Part shown: positions 36,285 to 43,957 of the stretch, piece after piece
Layout of the letters: the number at the start of each line of letters is the position of its first letter
How positions within the stretch are numbered: position 1 is the stretch's first letter
From: CAZSLO01 sp964608025
Lineage (GTDB): Bacteria > Chloroflexota > Dehalococcoidia > Lucifugimonadales > CAJWER01
DNA: 64,000 nucleotides
NCBI GenBank assembly: GCA_964608025.1
Contig: CAZSLO010000001.1
Coordinates: 6,637 to 70,636, forward strand
Direction of reading: 5' to 3'
Program-made: the position numbers and the translations under genes
The notes under the pieces: generated by a model
Told to the model about the DNA's origin: nothing
Databases searched by the model: none
Seen by the model: the letters and a program-made list of their open reading frames with translations, nothing else

Positions 36285-36611
36285 TCACTTGTATTCTTCG
36301 CGTGGGGGAGAAAAAATATCTAGTACTAGGACCCAGCCATCTATTGCTCGTGCGCTGTGGTCTACTCCCCCCGGGATAACGTAAGAATCGCCTGGCCTAA
36401 GCTGTCTAGTCTCCTCCCCAATTGTCATTTCCAATACCCCCTCCAGCATAGTGCCTACTTGTTCATGGGGATGTGAATGGATGGGTACCTCAGATCCCGG
36501 CGATATCTCGATATGGCTCATCATAATCTTGTCACCCCATATTGGGCGCAATGTTACTCCGGACACCAGTTCTTTACGGATAATCTTTGAAGAATCGTGG
36601 AAGTGTGACAT
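36285..36611 (-). CDS. Cupin-domain protein
   Basis: This 108-residue single-domain cupin has motif 1 as PIHSHPHEQVGTMLEGVLEM (metal His pair and Glu/Gln) and motif 2 as PGDSYVIPGGVDHSARAI with the third His. It is a small beta-barrel metalloprotein, either an enzyme or a sugar- or ligand-binding regulator. The frame opens earlier (36665), inside panE, but GGAG before the ATG at 36611 fits a start just after the panE stop. The short spacing suggests co-transcription with panE. Substrate is unknown. Confidence 0.85.
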   Translation of the reverse strand: MSHFHDSSKIIRKELVSGVTLRPIWGDKIMMSHIEISPGSEVPIHSHPHEQVGTMLEGVLEMTIGEETRQLRPGDSYVIPGGVDHSARAIDGWVLVLDIFSPPREEYK

Positions 36612-36619
36612 TGGTTCTC

Positions 36620-37552
36620 CTATGAATGTGAGTCGAGGGCGCGGTTGTGGGCTACAAGCAAGCAAGCCGTGATGAAGTCATTGGTTGGTGTATTAACTCC
36701 AACTTCTTTGCCAATGCGAGAGACGGCTCCATTGAGAACGCTTACCTCAAGCCTGCCACCCTTCTGCAGATCGGAAAACATCGATGATACCGGTGTACCT
36801 TCGACCTTTCTGAATACTTCGAGTGTGTTCTCCACGATATCTTTCTCAAGAGAGACCTGCTTTGCCTTTCCGACTGAGAATGTTTCTTCCAAGACGGACC
36901 GGGTCATCATTGCAGCCTCTGGTGTATCTAATATCTGAGGGAAGAAAGTCCTGGTGATGCAAATCATTCCACTCCAAGCTGTAATGTATACTAATTTTTC
37001 CCATAATGCCTTTGTGACATCGTCGGAAAGTTCTACTGGTACACCGGCTGTTGAAAATATCTCATGGATTTGCTCGGAGCGTTTACTGATATGACCATCT
37101 GGTTCACCGAAAACGATTCTAGGGCTATCGCCTGTTTCCGTGACCAAGCCTGGCTCTCTTTTGTCACCATCAATGTAAGTGGCTCCTAGGAGTATGTTCT
37201 CGGATCCGAATGCCTTTGCTAGTTGATCACCACTCCCAATTCCATTCTGTAGGGTCAATATCGTACTATTGGGTCCTACAGCGGGTGTGATCAGGGAGAT
37301 AGCCTCCGCATTGTCATACCCTTTTACGCAAAAGAGCACGAGATCCGCAGTGTGGTTTTCTGCGGGCTGAGAAGTGGTCTTGGGATGCACGGTGAAGTTG
37401 CCGAAATTCCTGCTTTCCACTCTCAGTCCCGTGTGGGAAATACTTTCTAGATGTTGCCCTCTGGCCACGATAGTCACATCATGACCGGATCGATTGAGAA
37501 TTCCACCATAGAATCCTCCTACCCCTCCTGCTCCCATAACTAGAACTTTCAT
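36620..37552 (-). CDS. panE: 2-dehydropantoate 2-reductase family protein
   Basis: This 310-residue PanE/ApbA-type ketopantoate reductase starts with the Rossmann motif VMGAGGVGGFYGGIL. It has TILTLQNGIGS, a catalytic-lysine region ALWEKLVYITAWSGM and the C-terminal GRLEVSVLNGAVSRIG motif. It reduces 2-dehydropantoate to pantoate with NADPH in CoA synthesis; paralogues with other 2-oxo-acid substrates are common, so specificity is likely but not certain. AGGAGG lies six bases upstream of the ATG. It is divergent from the selenoperoxiredoxin. Confidence 0.85.
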   Translation of the reverse strand: MKVLVMGAGGVGGFYGGILNRSGHDVTIVARGQHLESISHTGLRVESRNFGNFTVHPKTTSQPAENHTADLVLFCVKGYDNAEAISLITPAVGPNSTILTLQNGIGSGDQLAKAFGSENILLGATYIDGDKREPGLVTETGDSPRIVFGEPDGHISKRSEQIHEIFSTAGVPVELSDDVTKALWEKLVYITAWSGMICITRTFFPQILDTPEAAMMTRSVLEETFSVGKAKQVSLEKDIVENTLEVFRKVEGTPVSSMFSDLQKGGRLEVSVLNGAVSRIGKEVGVNTPTNDFITACLLVAHNRALDSHS

Positions 37553-37605
37553 TTCAACCTCCTAAGTCTTCTATTTGCGAAAAGCCCAGAAATATCGACC
37601 TGCGA

Positions 37606-37614
37606 TGGTATAAT
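37606..37614 (+). promoter_or_regulatory. Extended -10 promoter of selenoperoxiredoxin gene
   Basis: TGGTATAAT (37606-37614) is a perfect extended -10 box, 31 bases before the ATG at 37646. No good -35 hexamer is seen, as is usual for extended -10 promoters. It implies a short leader and independent transcription of the gene. Confidence 0.5.
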
Positions 37615-37645
37615 CATTCGACTCTTGTTATAGCAGAGGTTTAGG

Positions 37646-38161
37646 ATGATCGAGGTCGGCCAACAGGCACCAGAATTCACTCTGGTAGATCATAATAAGC
37701 GATTGGTTTCTCTGAGTCAGTATCGTGGTAAAAAAAACGTCGTCCTTTCATTTTTTGTCTTCGCTTTCACTGACAACTGAACGAGCCAAATCTCCGAATT
37801 TCGAGAGTATAACTCGAAATTCATAGAGAGAGACACCCAGGTGTTGGGTGTGAGTTGTGATCCCAGGGCAAGCCTTGCTGCTTATACCCTGTCTCTGGGA
37901 CCATCTACTACTTACCCGATAATATTGTTGAGTGATTTTCACCCTCATGGGCACATGACCAAAACTTACGGACTGTTTAACGATGAAAATGGAGCACCGT
38001 ACCGGGCTGTTGTTATCGTAGACAAAAAAGGGCTAGTCAGATTTGCCAGGACTTACACGAGTGTCCGGCGCCCTGGCTCAACGAGTCAAGGTGTTACCGA
38101 TTCAGATCTTAAGGTACTAGAAATACTTGGCGAGATCGATAAAATTAACCTAAATCCTTGA
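37646..38161 (+). CDS. Selenocysteine-containing peroxiredoxin (AhpE/AhpC-TSA type), UGA at codon 45
   Basis: From the ATG at 37646 the frame reads MIEVGQQAPEFTLVDHN (a typical peroxiredoxin start), then FFVFAFTDN, then TGA at 37778-37780, then TSQISEF. It stays open without a shift to 38161, giving 171 residues. Peroxiredoxins read AFTxxCT here, so the UGA occupies the peroxidatic Cys position (residue 45), with Thr42 of the active site in place. The later IILLSDFHPHGHMTKTYG and GAPYRAVVIVDKKG segments are also family-typical. A SECIS-like hairpin follows the UGA. The family reduces hydroperoxides, and selenocysteine raises reactivity. The usual active-site Pro at position 38 is Val, and Cys70 is the only other candidate redox residue. 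An in-frame caller sees only residues 66-171. Confidence 0.9.
37796..37822 (+). promoter_or_regulatory. Bacterial SECIS element candidate
   Basis: GAATTTCGAG (37796-37805) pairs perfectly with CTCGAAATTC (37813-37822) around the 7-base loop AGTATAA. The stem starts 16 bases after the UGA and the loop 26 bases after it, inside the known 16-37 base window for bacterial SECIS. The loop has a G in its first two positions, as SelB recognition requires. It lies within the coding frame. Confidence 0.85.
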
Positions 38162-38248
38162 GTAAACTTTTCTTAGATCCGGCTAGCTCTTATGTTTATC
38201 TTCATGTTGATATCGATTTGACTGCCCAGATTATTTGCAGGTGGTTTT

Positions 38249-39058
38249 ATGAATGATTCGAAACGGCGAAACGTATTTAATCAAGGCGATCAGTGTATGC
38301 TTGTCGACAAGCGGGAGCGTCGTTATCTAATCAAGCTTGAAGAATCGTCTTTGTTTAGTACTCATCTTGGTGACCTGTCGCATGATGATGTGATAGGTCA
38401 CCAAGATGGGTCGCGTGTTACCACGTCCCGAGGGCACGTGGTTTTGGCACTTAAGCCAACCATGGCTGACTATACTCGCCTAATGCCTCGAATAGCCACT
38501 GTTATATACCCGAAGGACATAGGCGCTATTTTGGCCTTGGGTGATATTTATCCTGGGCTCAAAATAGTTGAAGCTGGATGTGGATCCGGAGCTGTTACCC
38601 TTGTTTTGGCCCGAACGGTAGGTGATCAAGGCCAAGTCATCACGTATGACGTACGACAAGATATGATCGATCGTGCGAGAGAGAATGTTGCAATTGCTCT
38701 ACCAGACCACCCTCAACTGCAATTTAAACTTGGCGATGTATCGAAGCAGATTGACGAATCTGATGTAGATAGGATATTCCTTGATCTACCAGAGCCATGG
38801 GACGTGGTTCCTCATGCAGGGGATGCCTTGGTCCCGGGAGGAATATTTATCAGCTTTGTGCCCACGGTGCTTCAGTTCCAAGATTTAACCACAGCCCTTA
38901 GGGCCGATCGCAGATTCCAACTCATCGAAACAGTAGAAGTTTTGGTAAGGCCCTGGTCTTCTGGAAGCCGTAGCGTTCGCCCTGCTCAACGTATGGTTGC
39001 TCATACTGGATTTATAACCACGGCGCGAAAGTGTGAGAAGTCCAAACAAGAAGACTAG
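38249..39058 (+). CDS. trmI: tRNA (adenine-58-N1)-methyltransferase TrmI
   Basis: This 269-residue SAM-dependent methyltransferase has an N-terminal beta-domain (DQCMLVDKRERRYLIKL) followed by LMPRIATVIYPKDIGAIL, the SAM loop VEAGCGSGAVTLVLAR, a YDVRQDMIDRARENV acidic loop and the DLPEPWDVVPHA catalytic motif. TrmI methylates A58 in the tRNA T-loop as a tetramer. AGGTGG lies six bases upstream of the ATG. It follows the peroxiredoxin by 87 bp and may share its transcript. Confidence 0.9.
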   Translation: MNDSKRRNVFNQGDQCMLVDKRERRYLIKLEESSLFSTHLGDLSHDDVIGHQDGSRVTTSRGHVVLALKPTMADYTRLMPRIATVIYPKDIGAILALGDIYPGLKIVEAGCGSGAVTLVLARTVGDQGQVITYDVRQDMIDRARENVAIALPDHPQLQFKLGDVSKQIDESDVDRIFLDLPEPWDVVPHAGDALVPGGIFISFVPTVLQFQDLTTALRADRRFQLIETVEVLVRPWSSGSRSVRPAQRMVAHTGFITTARKCEKSKQED

Positions 39059-39075
39059 AGGAAGTGTGAAGGCTA

Positions 39076-40305
39076 TTAAAAACCTATTGAGTTTTCTGGT
39101 TTCCAGACAGTGTGAGGATAGCGACCTTCTAGGAGAGGTACGTGCTCTAGACTGAGAAGGGGAGGGCTGCCTAGGTCTATAGTATCGAGATCTGGCAGGA
39201 TTTGCTGAAGACTGTCTATGCCTGTGTTTTTTTCCTGGATTAGAACCTTGAAATTGCCGAGTCCAGCTGGTTCTATCAGTTGACGCATGGCCATCAGGTT
39301 TGAATAGAGCTCGGATTGACTAAGTGATGTTTTACGTAATTCCCTGATCCACATTCCTATGCCGAGTTTTTGAAGATAATCCGATTGGGTAATTAGGTCG
39401 AGGGATTTTATTTGAAATTGTTCTCCTGCGTAAATCACCGAAGAGAAATCAACTTGGCAAGTTATGTCTTGGTGTCCAATACGTTTATATAGACAATTTG
39501 ATTGCACATGGTTGTAGAAAGTTTGCATGGTTCCCCTGTCTCTTTTAGAGGAATATAGCTCATACTCAAGATGTCCGTAGTCAATGGTGAGGATGAAACC
39601 GCGCATCAATGCTTTAGAAACTTCCTGTATCCAAGGAGATATACCCAAATTAACTTCGCCACGAAAACCATTTGGGAGAGGTAGAGATAGGCGATCCAAA
39701 CGAGCCTTTAGAGCAGGGGTAGATGGCTCCCCTGGCTCTTCTACAATATTCCCTCCATTCTCTGTTACGTAGAGTTCTCTTGGCTTTCCTTCGTCAATTA
39801 AAAAACGATGTACGGGGAAAGCATCGATTAGTTCATTAGATATTAAACATCCCACGATATCGTTGATTGGGATGCCCAGTGCGAAGATATGATCTATTGC
39901 CAATGTATTAGGAGGCGCGTTGAATGATCTTTCTATAGTTACATATCTCAGTGTTTCTACGAAATCAGATTCTAGACTGGGAAGATAGTTCATTAAATCT
40001 GCTGCAAGACGACCAGTGCCTGAACCAGTTTCTATGACGTAAAATCGTTCTGGGTGACCGAGGGTTTCCCACATCTGTTGAAGTTGTATTGCGATCATAG
40101 CACCGAAGACTGGGTGGGCTGCAGGGCTTGTATAATAATCTCCTGCGGCACCAATCGCTCCACCATTGGTGTAGTAACCGTCGGTGGGGTGGTAGAGGGC
40201 GAGCTCCATGAACTCAGCGAAGGTGATTCTTCCGTACTGAGCAATCTTTGCCCTGATATCTTGCTCGGCTATAGTGAGGTTCAATTGATTTAGCACAGGT
40301 ATCAA
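39076..40305 (-). CDS. MidA/NDUFAF7-like SAM-dependent protein methyltransferase
   Basis: This 409-residue protein belongs to the DUF185/MidA family. It begins with a conserved GRITFAEFMELALYHPTDGYYT segment, followed by FTS-type residues (GDYYTSPAAHPVFGAMI), the SAM site YVIETGSGTGRLAADLM, and LISNELIDAFPVHRF. The mitochondrial homologue NDUFAF7 methylates an arginine of complex I; bacterial targets are less clear. The start is TTG at 40303-40305. It is convergent with trmI (17 bp between). Confidence 0.88.
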   Translation of the reverse strand: MIPVLNQLNLTIAEQDIRAKIAQYGRITFAEFMELALYHPTDGYYTNGGAIGAAGDYYTSPAAHPVFGAMIAIQLQQMWETLGHPERFYVIETGSGTGRLAADLMNYLPSLESDFVETLRYVTIERSFNAPPNTLAIDHIFALGIPINDIVGCLISNELIDAFPVHRFLIDEGKPRELYVTENGGNIVEEPGEPSTPALKARLDRLSLPLPNGFRGEVNLGISPWIQEVSKALMRGFILTIDYGHLEYELYSSKRDRGTMQTFYNHVQSNCLYKRIGHQDITCQVDFSSVIYAGEQFQIKSLDLITQSDYLQKLGIGMWIRELRKTSLSQSELYSNLMAMRQLIEPAGLGNFKVLIQEKNTGIDSLQQILPDLDTIDLGSPPLLSLEHVPLLEGRYPHTVWKPENSIGF

Positions 40306-40309
40306 TCAT

Positions 40310-40350
40310 AAGCAAGAAGGACCCCAAGTTAGTCGGGGTCCTTCTTGCTT
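40310..40350. repeat. Perfect 16-bp inverted repeat between MidA-like and zinc-ribbon genes
   Basis: AAGCAAGAAGGACCCC (40310-40325) pairs over all 16 positions with GGGGTCCTTCTTGCTT (40335-40350) across a 9-base loop. It sits between the stop of the small gene at 40383 and the start of the MidA-like gene, both on the minus strand. It is terminator-strength but has only a weak U tract, so it could be a terminator or a processing site. Confidence 0.7.
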
Positions 40351-40382
40351 AAATTTAGATCCAGGACGTTTCTTATGCCTAT

Positions 40383-40601
40383 TTACTCCTGGGCTTGTTT
40401 TGCCTTTCGTGCTTGGGATCCTGATCTATCCCAACCGGATATAGGCATTGAATTCTTGAACTGGCTCTTTTTACCACAGGCCAAACAAACCCCTTCACTA
40501 GTTGGTCCGTTTGGACTGTCGATAAGCCACTGATGGTTACATTCTTGCACTTCAGATTCGATTTCAGTCAACTTTTCCCCCTTGTTGTCTGATATTCCCA
40601 C
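40383..40601 (-). CDS. Small zinc-ribbon-like protein
   Basis: This 72-residue protein has a Cys-x-His near residue 21 (ECNHQW) and a Cys-x-x-Cys near residue 38 (GVCLACGKKS). Together they form a plausible zinc-binding knuckle, followed by a basic tail rich in Lys, Arg and Gln. Similar small proteins occur in Chloroflexota and Actinobacteria without known function. It is 24 bp downstream of citrate synthase on the same strand, so it may be co-transcribed with it. Confidence 0.7.
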   Translation of the reverse strand: MGISDNKGEKLTEIESEVQECNHQWLIDSPNGPTSEGVCLACGKKSQFKNSMPISGWDRSGSQARKAKQAQE

Positions 40602-40625
40602 CGAGATGATTGGATGTAATGGCTA

Positions 40626-41777
40626 TTATTCTCTTTGATCTAATTGTAGGTATTCGAGATCTTCAGGACCAGAGTAGTATAGCCGTGGTCGAAGAAGGTC
40701 TCGAGATGCATATTGTTCTAGTAGATGTAGTGTCCAGCCGGGAATTCGGCCGATAGCGAAGAGTGGCACGAAGAGGTCCTCCGGAATTTCTAGCAAGGAG
40801 TATATTGCTCCAGACCACAAGTCCACATTAGGGTTGATGCCAAGCTTTGCACGCCTCTGCATGGAGCGGCTATTAGCAACAGCTTCGATGATCGCGTACC
40901 ATTTAGTCTGTCCTTTACGCTGTCCTAGTGCTTTAGCGTCAGCTTTTAAGTGAACTGAACGTGGATCAAGATCCTGATATACAGGGTGTCCGAACCCCGG
41001 GATTCTTCCGCGATTGCTAGTCACAGATTCAACATAAGACTCTGCATTCTCCTCGCTACCTACCTCTTGGACCATCTGCATCACGGCTTCGGCTGCTCCT
41101 CCATGTTTTGGGCCTTTGAGAACAGCTACAGCTGACGTCATAGCTGCGTAATAATCTGCTCCTGTGGAGGCAGCAACACGTGCTGCGAATGTCGAAGCAT
41201 TGCTTCCGTGTTCTGCGTGAAGCACGAAATCCTTGTCCAAGAGCTTTGCGTCTTGTGGATCAGGTCGTTCACCGAATAGTAGGTAAAGAAAGCTCGAAGC
41301 GTAGTCTAGAGTTTTATCTGGCTGAACTGGGCTCAAGCCGTTTCTTATGCGATGGTGGGCAGCAACCATCGATGGCACCGTGGCCGCCATTCGAATTCCC
41401 TTGGTGAGTACCTTCTTGGGGGTCACCGCGGTTAGGTCTGGATCTGAAATGGACATGGCAGAAACCGCTGCGCGTAAAGCATCCATAGGGTGTGCGTTCT
41501 TGTACGTCCCGATGGTTTCTAGGACTGCCTCGGGCAATTCACGGTTAGATTTCAGCGTGGCTTCAAGTTCTTCCAACTGGGAACGAGTGGGGAGGGATCC
41601 GTAAAGTAGTAGATAAATAGTTTCTTGGAAGTTAGAAAACTTTGCGAGATCGTCTATGTTGTAGCCCCGGTATAGTAGCTTGCCTGGTTTTGGTACGATA
41701 AGGCTTGAGGTCGTCCGATCGTAGTAGCCGTTCCTGAGGCCTTTATTTAATTCTACCTTCTTCTTTTCGACCACCAT
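40626..41777 (-). CDS. gltA: Citrate synthase family protein
   Basis: This 383-residue protein has the citrate synthase signatures: LLYRGYNIDDLA early, VLHAEHGSNASTFAARV with the first catalytic His, LKGPKHGGAAEAVMQMV, and IPGFGHPVYQDLDPR with the second His. The length and N terminus correspond to the short citrate/2-methylcitrate synthase type rather than the regulated gram-negative enzyme. It condenses oxaloacetate with acetyl-CoA (or propionyl-CoA). Divergent rex suggests NADH-linked control, but I saw no clear Rex operator in the 150-bp gap measured to the open frame at 41928. Confidence 0.92.
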   Translation of the reverse strand: MVVEKKKVELNKGLRNGYYDRTTSSLIVPKPGKLLYRGYNIDDLAKFSNFQETIYLLLYGSLPTRSQLEELEATLKSNRELPEAVLETIGTYKNAHPMDALRAAVSAMSISDPDLTAVTPKKVLTKGIRMAATVPSMVAAHHRIRNGLSPVQPDKTLDYASSFLYLLFGERPDPQDAKLLDKDFVLHAEHGSNASTFAARVAASTGADYYAAMTSAVAVLKGPKHGGAAEAVMQMVQEVGSEENAESYVESVTSNRGRIPGFGHPVYQDLDPRSVHLKADAKALGQRKGQTKWYAIIEAVANSRSMQRRAKLGINPNVDLWSGAIYSLLEIPEDLFVPLFAIGRIPGWTLHLLEQYASRDLLRPRLYYSGPEDLEYLQLDQRE

Positions 41778-42035
41778 TTAAGTCGGTCTCCCAGAGCAAA
41801 TTAAGGCTAGGGCCGAAGTCGTTTTTGTAACCGGGGAATGGACTGATATTAAACCGAAATATACCCACTGAATGAGGTGACGTTTATACCCGAAAACAAC
41901 TACGATCTTATTACTAAATAGCGGAAAATGTCAAGGAAAACTACATGGCTTTTAGTTAGTGCGGTCGGGGTTTGTAATGGGTTTGATAAAGTTAGGATTC
42001 ACAATGGGTCTATCGGTCGCTATACTTGGTCATAT

Positions 42036-42710
42036 ATGTCCAAGTATCCCAATAAACTGTCAAGATTGATGGACTTTTCTGAAGTTCCTGATGTTGTGAT
42101 AATCCGGCTTCCGATGTACATCCGAGCTTTGTCACAATTGCTTAGCGCCGACGAGGAAGTTGTCAGTTCAAAGGAACTAGGATTGCTTCTGCAGATGACG
42201 CCAGCACAGATTCGCAAGGATCTTAGTTACTTCGGGCGTTTTGGTAAGCAAGGTAGAGGATACAGTGTTAGATTTCTCCGAGATGAACTACGCCAAATTC
42301 TGGGTTTGGACAAGGAGTGGTCAGCTTGCTTGATAGGCGTTGGAAATCTGGGAGAAGCAATTATAAATTATCCTGGATTCGCTCCCGAAGGATTTAGGGT
42401 AGTTGCAGCTTTCGATAGTGACCCACGGCTTATAGGAACTACTGTTAGAAACATCCCTGTGATGCCGATGGCACAACTGGATACATTTATCAATGGGGAA
42501 GATATTGCGATTGGAATTGTGGCTGTACCGGCCGATGAGGCACAACGCGTTATTAACAGCCTCGTTATTGCTGGAGTAAAGGGTATATTGAACTATGCAC
42601 CGGTTGCCCCACATGTGCCACAGGGAGTTGTGATTAGAAATATCGACCCGGTGCTGTCACTTCAGTCTATGACTTACTATCTGCTCAAAGTGGATATGGA
42701 ATCGACATAG
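42036..42710 (+). CDS. rex: Redox-sensing transcriptional repressor Rex
   Basis: The protein has the Rex two-domain plan: a winged helix (VVSSKELGLLLQMTPAQIRKDLSYFGRFGKQGRGY) and an NAD(H)-binding Rossmann domain (CLIGVGNLGEAIINYPGF, then VVAAFDSDP, ILNYAPVAPHVP). The C-terminal YYLLKVDM is the family ending. Rex senses the NADH/NAD+ ratio and represses fermentation or respiration genes. The frame is open to an ATG at 41928, but residues before 42036 are atypical; starting at 42036 gives 225 residues, or 42069 a more compact form. No clear ribosome site decides. Confidence 0.92.
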   Translation: MSKYPNKLSRLMDFSEVPDVVIIRLPMYIRALSQLLSADEEVVSSKELGLLLQMTPAQIRKDLSYFGRFGKQGRGYSVRFLRDELRQILGLDKEWSACLIGVGNLGEAIINYPGFAPEGFRVVAAFDSDPRLIGTTVRNIPVMPMAQLDTFINGEDIAIGIVAVPADEAQRVINSLVIAGVKGILNYAPVAPHVPQGVVIRNIDPVLSLQSMTYYLLKVDMEST

Positions 42711-42913
42711 CCAAAGGAATGGTTTCCCAGAATACAAACCCGTAAAGATTTATGCCTGCCGGGTAAAGTAGATAATCGAAGTACCCGGTTTTGCTATGTA
42801 GGTTAAGGTAATTCCCTGATCCTACTTCTACGCATCGAAGATCTAATCCTATAATCCTTGTCGATTCTTGTTGACCTATCCAAATCAACGAAACTTCATG
42901 TTAGAGTAAAGGA

Positions 42914-43291
42914 ATGTCGCGGTTCATAGTCCATTTTCCTAGTTTAGCGTTGCTCGTTTCTTTGTTATTGGCTGTTTTGATACCGATAATAGATCACCAT
43001 TCCGCAGACAATATGCCGGGGCATAAGCATTTATGGTTTGTTTCGGAACATGACCATGGTCACTATCATACTCACGAAGGTCCTAGAGTTGAAGGACCGG
43101 TCTCCTTGGCTATATTCGATCAAGAATCAACCGCTGCTACCATTAGTTTATCAATGTCAGGCAGGCTCCTAAATCGGGAATACAGCTCTTTTCATCCGAC
43201 TTCAGAATTCCCAGTACCTGTTTTCAAACATTGGGTTCTCAAAGAATTGTTTGGAAAACCTCCAGAGAAACCCCCTCCCTCTTTTATGTGA
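42914..43291 (+). CDS. Small exported His-rich protein
   Basis: This 125-residue protein has an N-terminal hydrophobic signal/anchor (FPSLALLVSLLLAVLIPII). A His-rich stretch follows with more than ten His in about 35 residues (DHHSADNMPGHKHL, SEHDHGHYHTHEG), suggesting periplasmic or extracytoplasmic metal binding. The C terminus is Pro/Lys-rich. It is the first gene of a four-gene set on one strand, with a cupredoxin-like lipoprotein and a polytopic Cys-rich protein. The function is not recognised; metal buffering or delivery is an inference. Confidence 0.65.
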   Translation: MSRFIVHFPSLALLVSLLLAVLIPIIDHHSADNMPGHKHLWFVSEHDHGHYHTHEGPRVEGPVSLAIFDQESTAATISLSMSGRLLNREYSSFHPTSEFPVPVFKHWVLKELFGKPPEKPPPSFM

Positions 43292-43363
43292 AACACCATA
43301 TTTTGGCTTAATACACTGGTTCAGGGAAACTTTGTTGTCAAACATCTAAACTGGTGCTCAGGA

Positions 43364-43933
43364 GTGGGCATGTATTTTTTCGCAACCCGTTTTAGGATAG
43401 CTATATCGTTCATGGTAGCTATACTCGTGCTGGCCTTGTTTTCGACATCGGTATCAGCTAATGGTCGGGTCACCCGGTTTGATCTCCTGTCGGCGGATCC
43501 GTTTTTGATATCTGTTGGTACTATTCCGGAAACGCCAGTAGCTGGCAATTTGCACTTGACAATGAAAGTCATGGAGAAATCAACCTCGACTTTCGTAATA
43601 GACGCGATGGTTATTGTTAGCGGAACGGGACCTTCTGAAAGAGCCACTGGAGTGGGACCAATTGTTGCAACGAATAATTCGCTAGACCCAACATTTTATG
43701 ACGTGAATTTTTCTGTCGACGAGATAGGAAAATGGGTTTTTACAATTTCAATAGAGGCGGATCCCGGAGAAGCTGATGTCATCTTCGAAATTGAAGTTGT
43801 GGAGTCTAGTCCTGTTCCAGGGATAATCGCCTTGGCAGTACTCATCACACTGGTAACAATACTAGGATTATCGATTAGAGCTTTCGTGGTTGAGCAGAAA
43901 AAAATCGGTCGAAGAGTATTTCTTAAAAAATAG
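43364..43933 (+). CDS. Membrane-anchored beta-domain protein (YtkA/FixH-like)
   Basis: This 189-residue protein has a signal peptide (ISFMVAILVLALFSTSVSA), an extracytoplasmic beta-sandwich-like domain and a C-terminal membrane helix (IIALAVLITLVTILGLSI) followed by a short basic cytoplasmic tail. The pattern GTIPETPVAGNLHLTMKV...PTFYDVNFSVDEIGKWVFTI resembles the YtkA/FixH/CopC-type domains that accompany copper and oxidase assembly genes. It lies between the His-rich protein and the cupredoxin-like lipoprotein. The family match is approximate. Confidence 0.6.
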   Translation: MGMYFFATRFRIAISFMVAILVLALFSTSVSANGRVTRFDLLSADPFLISVGTIPETPVAGNLHLTMKVMEKSTSTFVIDAMVIVSGTGPSERATGVGPIVATNNSLDPTFYDVNFSVDEIGKWVFTISIEADPGEADVIFEIEVVESSPVPGIIALAVLITLVTILGLSIRAFVVEQKKIGRRVFLKK

Positions 43934-43957
43934 ATACTAAGGTGAAAACAGATTGTA

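Noticed and set aside
37841..38161. Stand-alone 106-residue peroxiredoxin fragment beginning at 37841
   Set aside because: It is the C-terminal part of the gene that begins at 37646; the frame is the same and the break is a single UGA with a SECIS-like hairpin.
42685..42888. 67-residue minus-strand frame downstream of rex
   Set aside because: It has no ribosome site, is of irregular composition and partly overlaps rex; it is best regarded as chance.
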